Assembly (NCBI RefSeq): GCF_009733535.1
Contig: NZ_SMMI01000009.1
Span: 124,001-188,000 of the forward strand
Direction of reading: 5' to 3'
Length of the DNA stretch: 64,000 nt
From: Sphingobacterium endophyticum
Lineage (GTDB): Bacteria; Bacteroidota; Bacteroidia; Sphingobacteriales; Sphingobacteriaceae
Shown here: piece by piece, positions 55,782 through 64,000 of the stretch
Layout: every line of letters begins with the position of its first letter
How positions within the stretch are numbered: the stretch's first letter is position 1
Program-made: the position numbers and the translations under genes
The notes under the pieces: generated by a model
Database searches by the model: none
What the model saw: only the letters and a program-made list of their open reading frames with translations
Told to the model about the DNA's origin: nothing

Positions 55782-56029
55782 GTGTTTTCCTCAAGCGGAT
55801 CTCGTCATTCTATGTCGAATGACATAGAAACTAATTTTAAAACCTCGCCGATGAAAAACTACATTAATAAGTTTATTACCCTCTTCCTTAGCCTTTTTAC
55901 AGGCATTTAACTTAATTGTGATTGGAATTTTTTAGTTTTGAGTTTTGCTTTTAGGATGGGGATAAACTTTATCGTTATAATTTCCTCTTAGAAGTAGCGT
56001 TATGAAAAACATAGAAACTGGGAATTACA

Positions 56030-58564
56030 ATGATACTGAAACAAAGGAGTGGATATAATAACTTGAAACATGTACTAACTGGAATTTTTTCTTTGGTATT
56101 GGTTGCAGGATATGCGCAGGAGGAAAAACAACAAACGGACAAGCTACAATCTGTTACGCAGTTAGATACTACGAAACTTAGAGTAGGGGATTCTATAGAG
56201 ATTGTGCGTGATTACCGTCCGATGTTGGCTGATGCTGTGAAAATTCGTCGCAGTCCAGATATGAAGATCGACCGTGCTGCACTTGAGGTTGAGCTTAAGG
56301 AGCTCGTTGCGAGCATGTATTTTGCAAGAACTCCCTATAGACAGCCATTTCACAGTCCTTTACCAGAAAGGCACCCGAATTCTTCACGTGACAATATAGA
56401 TAATAACAGGATTGGGATCATTGCTTTTCGAGCAGGAGAGTTCGATAGGGCAGCATCGATTCTGTCTAAAGTGCAACCTAATGATGCATTTTACCAAAGC
56501 TCACTTATTGCTTTAGGACATATTGCCCTGAATGCAGGGGATAAGCAAAAGGCACATCAAGCTTTTTATAAAGCTGCACATATGAACTATGATCGGGAAT
56601 TGAAGGAAGATGGACTTTATAATTATGGAAAGATTCTTTATGAATTGGATTCTGTAAAGGTTGGATTGAAACCATTACAGCAGTATATCGCGATGAAAAA
56701 TGAGGATCTTGATCCTGAAACTAAGAAAATTGAGACCACAGAAACCCGAATGGCAAATGTCCTATCGGGAACTACAAATTTTCAATCAGCGGTATATTTA
56801 TTGGAATCATTTGCCAACAGGCAGCCAAAGGAAGAAATGATCTACCAAAAGCTTACCTATTACCGGGGATTAGAATTTTACAATGAGCGTGCATTTGAAA
56901 ACAGTATTTCTATGTTTATGCGTTCTGAAAAGCTTAAGTACGATCCAGAAATGGCAGCTTTGGCTACCTATTGGAAAGCTGAAGCTATGTATGAGGTTCG
57001 GAAATATAAGGAGGCAGTAGAGAACTTTAGCAACTTCCTTCGTTTACCAGCAGCAAAAAATACATCTGTTTACAATTATGCGAACTATGCATTAGGCTAT
57101 GCGGCTTACCGAATCAATCGATATAGCATGGCTGCTGAGAGTTTTGAACGCTTTTTGGCAACGGCTGAAGCTACTGACGATAAAAATATTCGTTATGATG
57201 TATTAGCGAGATTAGGGGATTCTTATCTTTATATGCGGAACTATGGCCGTGCAAATGAATACTATGATCAATTGATTGCTGCTAAAGCTCCAAATCAAGA
57301 TTATGCATTGTTTCAGCATGGAATAATCCTTGGCTTACAGGGAGATAAAGAAGGTAAGCTCAGTACCTTGAAATCTGTAGTTGAAAAGTTCCCGGAGTCT
57401 AATTATGCGGATGATGTAGCATTTGAGATTCCATATCAATATTTTACGAGTGGCGATTACGATACTGCCATTGCTGGTCTTCAAAGCATGATAGAGCGGT
57501 ATCCAAGAAGTAGTTACGTTCCGCGAGCATTGATGACGATTGGCTTAGTTCAGTATAATAAGAATGACAATGAGGCGGCGATGGCAACATTTCAGCGTGT
57601 TGTCAAAGATTATTCGAAGACCAGTGAGGCATCTCAAGCATTGCTATCCATTGAAAGCATTTATCTGGATGCAGGAGATGCTACCGGGTATATCCAATAC
57701 GCTACTGGCACAAATATTACTGACTTAAGCGAGGCTGAGCAGGATAATCTGGCATTTCAGGCTGCGCGTACATTGTTTTCAAGAGGACAATATGGTCCTG
57801 CTGTAGAAGCAATAAATGCTTATTTTGATAAATTTCCTAAACCTAGGCAGGAGAAACATGCTCGATTTATTCGCGGGGTAAGTTTATACCATACCAAGCG
57901 TCCGGAAGAAGCATTACATGACCTGAACATTATCTTAAATGATTGGACTAGTCAGTATACGGGTCAAACTTTAATGACTGTGGCTTCTCTGTATCTTAAC
58001 TTAAAAGAATACAATGAAGCAATTGTTCACCTCAAAAAACTTGAACTCAATTCAGACTATAAGGATAACTATGGTTTTGCAGTGACTAATTTAATGAAGT
58101 GCTATTACGAAATCGGTGATTTTGAGCAGATGGAAAAATATGCACAACTGATCAAAGATTATGCGGGAGCTACTGACGAGGAAATTGCTACAGCACACTT
58201 ATATAGTGCTAAGGCGATGGAAAAGGAAGGGAATACGGAATCTAGAACCAAGGAATTGAATTTGGCGGCATTGAAAAGCCAATCTGCAGCAAGTGCAGAG
58301 GCTAGGTACCTTGTAGCATTGCAGCAATATAAAAATAAGGAATATACCAAAGCTGAGAAATCGGCGTTTGATGTCATCGAAAACATGGATTCCAATGATT
58401 ATTGGGTGGCCAAGTGTTTTATCCTTTTGGCTGATACATATACTCGTAAAGGAAATGCTGTACAGGCTAAGAGTACTCTGGAAAGTGTGATTGAAAATTA
58501 TGAAGGAGATGATGATATTATTCCTGATGCAAAAGATCGCTTGCAGAAGTTGAGTAAGAAATAA
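56030..58564 (+). CDS. Tetratricopeptide-repeat protein, exported
   Basis: 844 aa. After a signal peptide (ending around AGYAQ) there is a short linker, then helical pairs with TPR character through nearly the whole length, such as AFENSISMFMRSEKLKYDP, KYKEAVENFSNFLRLP, RYSMAAESFERFLATAEA, EYNEAIVHLKKLELNSDY and EYTKAEKSAFDVIENM. About fifteen or more repeats fit. The final residues are consistent with an outer-membrane-assembly-type TPR fold (compare YbgF/BamD repeats FPESNYADDVAFEIP). It probably works as a periplasmic scaffold. The region before it is the repeat cluster, and a terminator follows. Confidence 0.85.
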   Translation: MILKQRSGYNNLKHVLTGIFSLVLVAGYAQEEKQQTDKLQSVTQLDTTKLRVGDSIEIVRDYRPMLADAVKIRRSPDMKIDRAALEVELKELVASMYFARTPYRQPFHSPLPERHPNSSRDNIDNNRIGIIAFRAGEFDRAASILSKVQPNDAFYQSSLIALGHIALNAGDKQKAHQAFYKAAHMNYDRELKEDGLYNYGKILYELDSVKVGLKPLQQYIAMKNEDLDPETKKIETTETRMANVLSGTTNFQSAVYLLESFANRQPKEEMIYQKLTYYRGLEFYNERAFENSISMFMRSEKLKYDPEMAALATYWKAEAMYEVRKYKEAVENFSNFLRLPAAKNTSVYNYANYALGYAAYRINRYSMAAESFERFLATAEATDDKNIRYDVLARLGDSYLYMRNYGRANEYYDQLIAAKAPNQDYALFQHGIILGLQGDKEGKLSTLKSVVEKFPESNYADDVAFEIPYQYFTSGDYDTAIAGLQSMIERYPRSSYVPRALMTIGLVQYNKNDNEAAMATFQRVVKDYSKTSEASQALLSIESIYLDAGDATGYIQYATGTNITDLSEAEQDNLAFQAARTLFSRGQYGPAVEAINAYFDKFPKPRQEKHARFIRGVSLYHTKRPEEALHDLNIILNDWTSQYTGQTLMTVASLYLNLKEYNEAIVHLKKLELNSDYKDNYGFAVTNLMKCYYEIGDFEQMEKYAQLIKDYAGATDEEIATAHLYSAKAMEKEGNTESRTKELNLAALKSQSAASAEARYLVALQQYKNKEYTKAEKSAFDVIENMDSNDYWVAKCFILLADTYTRKGNAVQAKSTLESVIENYEGDDDIIPDAKDRLQKLSKK

Positions 58565-58622
58565 TTGAGAGATTGTTGATAGTGAATATGTATTTTCACT
58601 ATTGATAAAGAATTAGATATTT

Positions 58623-58653
58623 AGTCGTTCCTAATCAGGGACGACTTTTTTTT
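58623..58653 (+). terminator. Intrinsic terminator after the TPR gene
   Basis: A stem AGTCGTTCC / GGGACGACT with wobble pairs and a short loop is followed by a run of eight or more T. It begins 59 bases after the TPR stop codon. A weaker AT-rich hairpin lies between the stop codon and this stem. Confidence 0.8.
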
Positions 58654-58849
58654 GGATATATTTTTAGATCATTTTATTGTTTCCTATTACAATTTCTTCT
58701 AAAATTTAAAAGGAATTTAATTTGGAATTACATTAAAAATCTGAAATGGAAATTGTAAATTTTGATCATGTTATAGAACCCTAAAATGTTAATTTTATCA
58801 GATGTTACCAATAGAGGAATAAATAAGTTAAAACACATAAGCAATTGAA

Positions 58850-59071
58850 ATGCAGGAAGTTTATATATTGTGGCATACTCATTATGATGATAGGCTTGAA
58901 CGTGGTGAGGACTCTAAATTGATAGGGGTTTACACTTCAATTAAGAATGCTGAAGAGGCAATTAGGAGATCATCAATGCTTGATGGGTTTAAGGATAATT
59001 TGGAGGGATTTGAGATTTCAACTTATCAATTAGACTTTGATCATTGGACCTCTGGATTTATTACGGAATAA
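58850..59071 (+). CDS. Small protein, possibly DUF7336 family
   Basis: 73 aa. The pattern VYILWHTHYDDRLERGEDSK, then LIGVYTSIKNAEEAI, a GFKDN segment and LDFDHWTSGF is shared by small bacterial proteins often annotated DUF7336 (recalled, not checked). It is a single small alpha/beta unit and probably cytoplasmic. Flanks carry no obvious partner. Its function is unknown. Confidence 0.7.
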   Translation: MQEVYILWHTHYDDRLERGEDSKLIGVYTSIKNAEEAIRRSSMLDGFKDNLEGFEISTYQLDFDHWTSGFITE

Positions 59072-59320
59072 TTAGAGTGAAGGGAAGACCAAAATAAAAT
59101 TTTGGAAATGGAGATGGTTCATTAGATATTAAGTCACTAGAAATTTGAAAGGGTTACAGTTTTTTTATAGTAATTCTAAGTAGGGCATAAGGATTATCGC
59201 AGCCAAGAATAAGCATGGTTTATCATTTAGTTGATTAGAAGTATTAAGAATTGACTAAAAATTGTTTTTATTGTTTGGCCTATTACTTATAATGATTATG
59301 ATAAAATAAACGCTAAAAAA

Positions 59321-59503
59321 ATGATTACGTTAAAGCCAATTAAGAATGAGGAACAGTATGAAAGTTATTTGGAAAGAATTTATTTCTTAATGCAGAATGA
59401 TTTAAAAGCAGAATCTAAAGAATCTGATGAAGTTGAAATTCTCACCATCTTGGTTAAAAATTATGAGGATAGACATTTTAAGTTAATAAATGATCTAATG
59501 TAA
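59321..59503 (+). CDS. HigA-antitoxin-like N-terminal fragment without DNA-binding domain
   Basis: 60 aa. The sequence LKPIKNEEQYESYLERIYFL and DEVEILTILVKNYEDRHFK matches the N-terminal helical part of HigA/XRE antitoxins that accompany HigB toxins. In full-length proteins this segment leads into a helix-turn-helix of about 50 more residues, but here a stop codon follows and no such domain is found in any frame just downstream. No HigB-like toxin gene is found upstream. It may be a remnant, or a small protein in its own right. Confidence 0.55.
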   Translation: MITLKPIKNEEQYESYLERIYFLMQNDLKAESKESDEVEILTILVKNYEDRHFKLINDLM

Positions 59504-59564
59504 ATGTATTTATAGTTTTGATTTAGGAAATTGATCATGCTATTAATTGTAGGATTTAAAGTAA

Positions 59565-61022
59565 TTATGAAAACACTGATTGAATCCAATTCTTAAAATC
59601 AAAGTTCTTGATTAATAAATTTTCCTTGTTATCAGAAACAATCTTGTCCAATTGTTTTGAATATGTTTCCTTAGTCTTTTTTTTCCAATCATTTCCTCTT
59701 AATTGAGGTTTTAAGGAGATAATTTTAAATATTAGTTTCTCAATTTGCAGCAACTTTCCTTTTTTTTGGAAAAGCCTTTTATAAGCCCGGATTTCAGAAT
59801 CTATATATTCTTGATCATGCTGGTTTTTTAAAATTGTCATTATATAAAGCAATTTAGAATTACGATAGATACTAAACGAAATATATGATGGGTATACTAT
59901 GAAAAGCTCATTAAGAATCTGTTTTGTCTTTTGGTACTCTTCCAATAAATAAAAGGTAAGTGCTTGAAAATAATAGTATTCAATATGTTTTTCAGTGTCA
60001 GCAAAAATTATATTTTCAATTTTATTACATAAAGATTTTGCCTGTGAGAGTTGATTATTGAATATATGGAATTGCATTAAATAAATATCAGAGGTGGCTT
60101 TTGCGATGTTTTTAAAATGTTCGGGATAATTGTCCAATAATAAGGTTTGAATCTTTTCTAAGAAAGGAAGCATTTCTTCATATTGCAGCGTATTTCTTAA
60201 GCTATTAATAATTCCGTCTAATGTTGATAGATAGTCATAAGGGGGGTAGTTCCAAAGAGTTGGATTGGTTTCAAACTGATTAACCAAGTCAGAAAAAATT
60301 AACAAAGCAGATTGGTAATCTCCTTTATTAATGAAGTAATGGGCCTGAAATAAAAGATGGATTTTTTTAGTTTCGAAAATGTTTTTGCGATTGTTGAATG
60401 TTAGGTTTAATTCCCCCAATATTAAATCATCTGTATTTTCTTCGATAATTGGATTGTTTGCTAGTCTGTAACTCAAAAGTTCATAAAGATTGTAATGATC
60501 TTGGATTTCATTAATAGACTTTAATAATAATTTGGCTTCTAGCTGCTTATCTATTATATATTGTTCATCAATATTTGAAAAATTTAAGTTATGAAGTGTG
60601 TCTAACTCCATTCTTACCGCTTGATATATGTTTTTTAAATTTTCGGATTCTTTAGCTTTTTTATAAACATTTGAGATTTCTTTTAATCCTCTATCTGGAA
60701 TGGACCTTTCGAAACATAATTGTGCTTTCATTAATCCATGCAACTGTTGGTACCAAGAATTTTGTTCTATTCTACTTTGGACTAGAAAGTCTGTTAATGT
60801 TTTGAATAAATAATTACTGGTGCTTTCAAGGGAGCTTTTTGGATAGTTGTTTTTGAAATTATGTTGCCAATTTGAAATAGGATTATTTTTTGAAAGGAGA
60901 ATTTCTTCAAATAAAACCAAGTACATTTTTGGACCATTGATATTTGTTGAATATAAAGTAAAGTGTTTCTTCTCAGAGGATGACAATGAGAATATTAATT
61001 TTTCTAAATCTTGAAATAACAT
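59565..61022 (-). CDS. Unrecognised helical protein, TPR-like
   Basis: 485 aa, no signal peptide or membrane span. The N-terminus MLFQDLEKLIFSLSSSEKKHF and the rest are almost all alpha-helical with alternating hydrophobic pairs (FINKGDYQSALLIFSDLVNQF, EEYQKTKQILNELFIV), which suggests degenerate tetratricopeptide repeats. Related hypothetical proteins are common in Bacteroidota. It is divergent from the ribokinase operon with a 173-base gap. No function is known. Confidence 0.8.
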   Translation of the reverse strand: MLFQDLEKLIFSLSSSEKKHFTLYSTNINGPKMYLVLFEEILLSKNNPISNWQHNFKNNYPKSSLESTSNYLFKTLTDFLVQSRIEQNSWYQQLHGLMKAQLCFERSIPDRGLKEISNVYKKAKESENLKNIYQAVRMELDTLHNLNFSNIDEQYIIDKQLEAKLLLKSINEIQDHYNLYELLSYRLANNPIIEENTDDLILGELNLTFNNRKNIFETKKIHLLFQAHYFINKGDYQSALLIFSDLVNQFETNPTLWNYPPYDYLSTLDGIINSLRNTLQYEEMLPFLEKIQTLLLDNYPEHFKNIAKATSDIYLMQFHIFNNQLSQAKSLCNKIENIIFADTEKHIEYYYFQALTFYLLEEYQKTKQILNELFIVYPSYISFSIYRNSKLLYIMTILKNQHDQEYIDSEIRAYKRLFQKKGKLLQIEKLIFKIISLKPQLRGNDWKKKTKETYSKQLDKIVSDNKENLLIKNFDFKNWIQSVFS

Positions 61023-61195
61023 AAGATTGTAATTAATCGAGCAATAATAAATTCATAACTAATTGATATTATGTTTATTATGAATATTTTGCTTTTATTT
61101 AGGTGATTTATAATTATAAAAATTAATAAAAAATTGTCTTTTTTCCAAAAAAGCAATAGCTAATTTTATTGTATTAAACCTAAATCCAATAATAA

Positions 61196-62119
61196 ATGAG
61201 CAACAAAATTTTAGTAGTTGGGAGTACAAACATGGATATGGTCGTTAAGACAAATCATATTCCAAAACCAGGTGAAACTGTATTAGGCGGAACCTTTTTT
61301 ATGAATCCTGGAGGCAAAGGAGCAAATCAAGCTGTTGCAGTTTCACGGTTAGGAGGAGAGGTGGTCTTCATAAGTAAAATTGGTAATGATATTTTTGGGA
61401 AACAGTCATCCAAGATTTTTGGAGATGAAGGTATCAATATTGGTGGGATTTATGCTGAGGTCAATAGTCCATCTGGAATTGCTTTAATTACAGTGGATAA
61501 GCATGGGGAAAACAGTATTGTTGTTGCACCAGGATCCAATTCCTTTTTGGATAAAAACAATGTTAAAGATGCAATAGATAAATTTCCTGAATCTGAAATT
61601 CTATTGGTACAGTTAGAAATTCCTATTGAGACAGTGAAATTTGCTATTGAATTGGCATTTGAAAGAAAGATCAGGGTAATTCTTAATCCGGCTCCAGTTA
61701 ACCCAGAAATTTTGTCGATACTGAATTTAGTGGATATTATTACTCCAAATGCGCAGGAGGCATCTACCTTGGCAAATTATCCAGTTGAAGATTTAGAAAG
61801 TGCAAAAATTGCAGCGAAGAAAATTAGAGAATTAGGAGTAAATACCATAATTATCACCCTTGGGAAAGAAGGAGCATTAGTTTATGATCAAGATAATTAT
61901 TATATGATTGAAGCTCCAATCGTTGATGCTGTTGATACTACAGCAGCTGGAGACGTTTTCAATGGGGCGTTAGCAGTTGCATTGGCAGAAGGAAAGGAAA
62001 TGAAACATGCTGTAACCTTCGCTTGTCGATGTGCTGCAATATCTGTTACTAAGATGGGAGCTCAAAGTTCCATCCCTCACAGAAATGAAATAATCTTGAA
62101 CTATTTCGATAAATCATAA
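61196..62119 (+). CDS. rbsK: Ribokinase (PfkB family)
   Basis: 307 aa, the usual ribokinase length. Motifs include VVGSTNMDMVVKTNHIPKPG at the N-terminus, the di-Gly substrate loop GGKGANQAVAVSRLGG, and the C-terminal PfkB signature VDTTAAGDVFNGALAVAL with the catalytic Asp. It phosphorylates D-ribose to ribose-5-phosphate in the cytoplasm. The next gene encodes a GRP-family sugar transporter, and then an exported ADP-ribosylglycohydrolase-family protein, so the ribose probably comes from ribosyl compounds. Confidence 0.93.
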   Translation: MSNKILVVGSTNMDMVVKTNHIPKPGETVLGGTFFMNPGGKGANQAVAVSRLGGEVVFISKIGNDIFGKQSSKIFGDEGINIGGIYAEVNSPSGIALITVDKHGENSIVVAPGSNSFLDKNNVKDAIDKFPESEILLVQLEIPIETVKFAIELAFERKIRVILNPAPVNPEILSILNLVDIITPNAQEASTLANYPVEDLESAKIAAKKIRELGVNTIIITLGKEGALVYDQDNYYMIEAPIVDAVDTTAAGDVFNGALAVALAEGKEMKHAVTFACRCAAISVTKMGAQSSIPHRNEIILNYFDKS

Positions 62120-62144
62120 AATACTAACCTTAAAAACCAAAATT

Positions 62145-63149
62145 ATGTTTATTGTATCTGATTATACCACAGCTGTTATTTTTTGCATAGTCACCATGAT
62201 ATGTTGGGGATCTTGGGCAAATACTCAAAAAGTTTACCAAGATAGATGGCGATTTGAGTTGTTTTATTGGGATTATGTTTTGGGTATATTTTTATTTGCT
62301 TTAATTAGCGCCTTTACCTTTGGAAGTTTTGGAGATTCTGGACGTCCGTTCATTGAGGATATTGCACAAACTAATTCTTCTAATATTCTTAATGCCATAT
62401 TGAGTGGTGTAATTTTTAATCTTGCCAATATACTTTTGACAGCTGCTATTGCCTCGGCAGGAATGTCTGTCGCATTTCCCATTGGGATAGGTATTGCTTT
62501 GGTGGCAGGTGTGTTTTTTAACTTTCTTATCCATCAAAAAGGTAATCCGTATTTATTATTCCTAGGAGTTACCTTAGTTACTATCGCAATAATTCTGAAT
62601 GCTGTTGCCTATAAAAAACATCAAGTGGTGAAACAATCAAAAGGAATAGGGAAGTGGATTGTAGTATCCATTATTGCTGGATTCTTGATGTCTGCTTTTT
62701 ATCCATTTTTAGCATCTGGGATGGACTTGGATAATTTTGAAAGCCCACAGCCTGGAAAAATGACTCCATATACAGCATTTGTTATATTTTCAACAGGTAT
62801 CCTATTAAGCAATATTGTGTTTAATTCATTTTTAATGAGAAGGCCTTTAGAAGGGGAACCTATCAGTTATAAGGAGTTTTTTAAAGGGAATGGTAAATTT
62901 CATTTAATGGGCATATTAGGAGGAGCAATTTGGGGATTGGGTAATTTATTTAATTTGTTAGCAGCCGGAAAGGCAGGCCCTGCCATTTCCTATGGACTAG
63001 GGCAAGGGGCAACGCTCGTTGCCGCACTATGGGGGGTGTTAATTTGGAAGGAATTTAGTGGGCAAAATAACCTCGTTCGAAATTTAATTATTGCTATGTT
63101 TTTCTTTTTTATTTGTGGTCTTGGCCTCATTATTTGGTCTGGGGAATAA
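62145..63149 (+). CDS. GRP/DMT-family sugar uptake transporter
   Basis: 334 aa, about ten membrane spans. The N-terminus AVIFCIVTMICWGSWANTQ, the repeat at AFTFGSFGDSG, and the C-terminal AIWGLGNLFNLLAAGKAGPA with YGLGQGATLVAALWGVLIWK match the GRP (glucose/ribose porter) branch of the drug/metabolite transporter superfamily. It starts 25 bases after the ribokinase gene. Ribose uptake is the inferred function through this operon. Confidence 0.88.
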   Translation: MFIVSDYTTAVIFCIVTMICWGSWANTQKVYQDRWRFELFYWDYVLGIFLFALISAFTFGSFGDSGRPFIEDIAQTNSSNILNAILSGVIFNLANILLTAAIASAGMSVAFPIGIGIALVAGVFFNFLIHQKGNPYLLFLGVTLVTIAIILNAVAYKKHQVVKQSKGIGKWIVVSIIAGFLMSAFYPFLASGMDLDNFESPQPGKMTPYTAFVIFSTGILLSNIVFNSFLMRRPLEGEPISYKEFFKGNGKFHLMGILGGAIWGLGNLFNLLAAGKAGPAISYGLGQGATLVAALWGVLIWKEFSGQNNLVRNLIIAMFFFFICGLGLIIWSGE

Positions 63150-63198
63150 AAGAACCACAAATTTAATCCCATTTATAAATATTAAAAACCTCAAAAAT

Positions 63199-64000
63199 AT
63201 GACAAACTTTAAAAAATTGATTTTGCTAATCCTTATTCTTAATGTTTGCTTTTTACCATTTGGTTTTAGCCAGAATCAAAAAGAGTTTAAAATAAGTCCC
63301 ACGATCTTAAAAGACAAAATTAAAGGGGGCTGGGCAGGACAGACTATTGGTGTAACCTTTGGTGGACCGACAGAATTTAGATATAGGGGCACTTTTATTC
63401 AGGATTATGAAAATTTGCAATGGTATGATGGGTATATCAAAAATACGATGCTAAATAATCCGCACTTGTATGATGATATCTATATGGATTTGACTTTTGT
63501 CGAAGTAATGGAACGCTTAGGAGTTGATGCTTCAGTAGATTCATTTTCAAATGCTTTTGCAAAAGCGGATTATTCACTATGGCATGCAAATCAAGCCGCT
63601 CGATTTAATATTTTAAATGGAATAAAAGCACCTGAATCAGGACATTGGAAGAATAATCCACATGCAGATGATATAGATTATCAGATTGAAGCAGATTTTG
63701 CAGGCTTAATGAATCCGGGAATGCCTAATTCAGCTTCAGAAATCAGTGATAAAATTGGTCATATCATGAATTATGGAGATGGCTGGTATGGCGGTGTGTA
63801 TGTAGGTGCTATGTATTCTTTGGCTTTTCTTTCTTCCGATATTGAATTTATTGTGAATGAGGGTTTGAAAACCATTCCTCAAGAAAGTGATTTTTATAAA
63901 TGCATTGCAGATGTAATCAAATGGCATCAACAGTATCCAGATAATTGGAAACAGAATTGGTTTGAAATCCAACAAAAATGGGCAGAAGACACAGGTTGTC
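63199..64000 (+). CDS. Exported ADP-ribosylglycohydrolase-family protein (partial, 3' end outside window)
   Basis: The frame from the ATG at 63199 stays open to the window edge (267 codons seen). A signal peptide ends near FGFSQ. The family start LKDKIKGGWAGQTIGVTFGG is typical, followed by the metal-site segment HLYDDIYMDLTFVEVMERLG (DDxxMxL pattern) and further HANQAARFN and HADDIDYQIEADFAGLM. The family removes ADP-ribosyl or related ribosyl groups with help of metal ions. Being exported and in an operon with ribokinase and a ribose-type transporter, it probably frees ribose from external compounds. Confidence 0.85.
   Translation, partial: MTNFKKLILLILILNVCFLPFGFSQNQKEFKISPTILKDKIKGGWAGQTIGVTFGGPTEFRYRGTFIQDYENLQWYDGYIKNTMLNNPHLYDDIYMDLTFVEVMERLGVDASVDSFSNAFAKADYSLWHANQAARFNILNGIKAPESGHWKNNPHADDIDYQIEADFAGLMNPGMPNSASEISDKIGHIMNYGDGWYGGVYVGAMYSLAFLSSDIEFIVNEGLKTIPQESDFYKCIADVIKWHQQYPDNWKQNWFEIQQKWAEDTGC

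Larger units (their letters stand above)
55070..55835. repeat. Dense cluster of inverted repeats and REP-like units
   Basis: About 770 bases without a credible gene but full of secondary structure, and more GC-rich than the surroundings. Items seen: a perfect 12-base palindromic stem at 55170-55197, flanked by a 10-base pair of arms (55142-55151 with 55194-55203); a nested inverted repeat at 55304-55488; two diverged direct copies of a REP-like unit at 55562-55603 and 55615-55669; stems at 55682-55703, 55729-55781 and 55808-55829. The two open frames across it run antisense to each other and read as low-complexity. Confidence 0.8.

Overview
The window is AT-rich DNA from a member of the phylum Bacteroidota, most likely a Sphingobacterium- or Pedobacter-like member of the Sphingobacteriales. 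The evidence is a SusC/SusD pair, several TonB-dependent and beta-barrel outer membrane proteins, lipoproteins with short Bacteroidota-type signals, GH29 and GH127-type glycosidases, AraC regulators with a cupin sensor domain, and weak Shine-Dalgarno sequences. No tRNA, rRNA, CRISPR array or intact transposase was seen.

Layout. 1-1.27 kb (minus): an ABC ATPase and the start of an HlyD-type adaptor lipoprotein. 1.4-10.6 kb: a carbohydrate/catabolic island with a GH127-type glycosidase, an HGSNAT-like membrane acyltransferase, two paralogous AraC regulators, an exported amidohydrolase, an ankyrin lipoprotein and a GH29 alpha-L-fucosidase. 10.5-20.9 kb: a TonB-dependent receptor, an S9 (DPP IV-type) peptidase, a SusC/SusD pair ending at a strong terminator, and a small beta-barrel protein. 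21.3-22.05 kb: an orphan LuxR-type regulator.

22.2-50.3 kb is the centrepiece: one same-strand, tightly packed, roughly 28 kb extracellular contractile injection system (eCIS; Afp/PVC/AlgoCIS-like). It encodes, in order, a DUF4255 cap/terminator protein (Afp16-like), a beta-rich unknown, one sheath protein, two cysteine-rich coiled-coil unknowns, two tube proteins, a DUF5908 microprotein, a LysM tube-baseplate adaptor (Afp7), a VgrG-like spike (Afp8), a PAAR tip (Afp10), gp25 (Afp9), two giant baseplate proteins (Afp11/Afp12-like, 1490 and 2130 aa), a CIS tape-measure protein, a 1104-aa DUF4157 (eCIS-core) effector candidate with a membrane-active-looking middle and a nuclease-like C-terminus, a vanadium-haloperoxidase/PAP2-like protein with altered ligand residues, and an AAA+ ATPase (Afp15). 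No tail fibre gene is recognisable. There are no capsid, portal, terminase or integrase genes, so this is not a prophage. There are no TssJLM or ClpV genes, so it is not a type VI secretion system.

50.4-54.5 kb: a compact operon that reads as D-amino-acid use. It has a GntP-family permease, a RidA-family deaminase, a D-serine dehydratase/D-threonine aldolase-type PLP enzyme and an M19 dipeptidase. 54.6-55.0 kb: a small lipoprotein. 55.07-55.83 kb: non-coding DNA dense in nested inverted repeats and REP-like units. 56.0-59.5 kb: a TPR protein and two very small genes, one resembling only the N-terminal part of a HigA antitoxin. 59.6-61.0 kb (minus): an unrecognised helical protein. 61.2-64 kb: ribokinase, a GRP-family sugar transporter and the start of an exported ADP-ribosylglycohydrolase-family protein, suggesting a ribosyl-compound scavenging operon that continues past the window.
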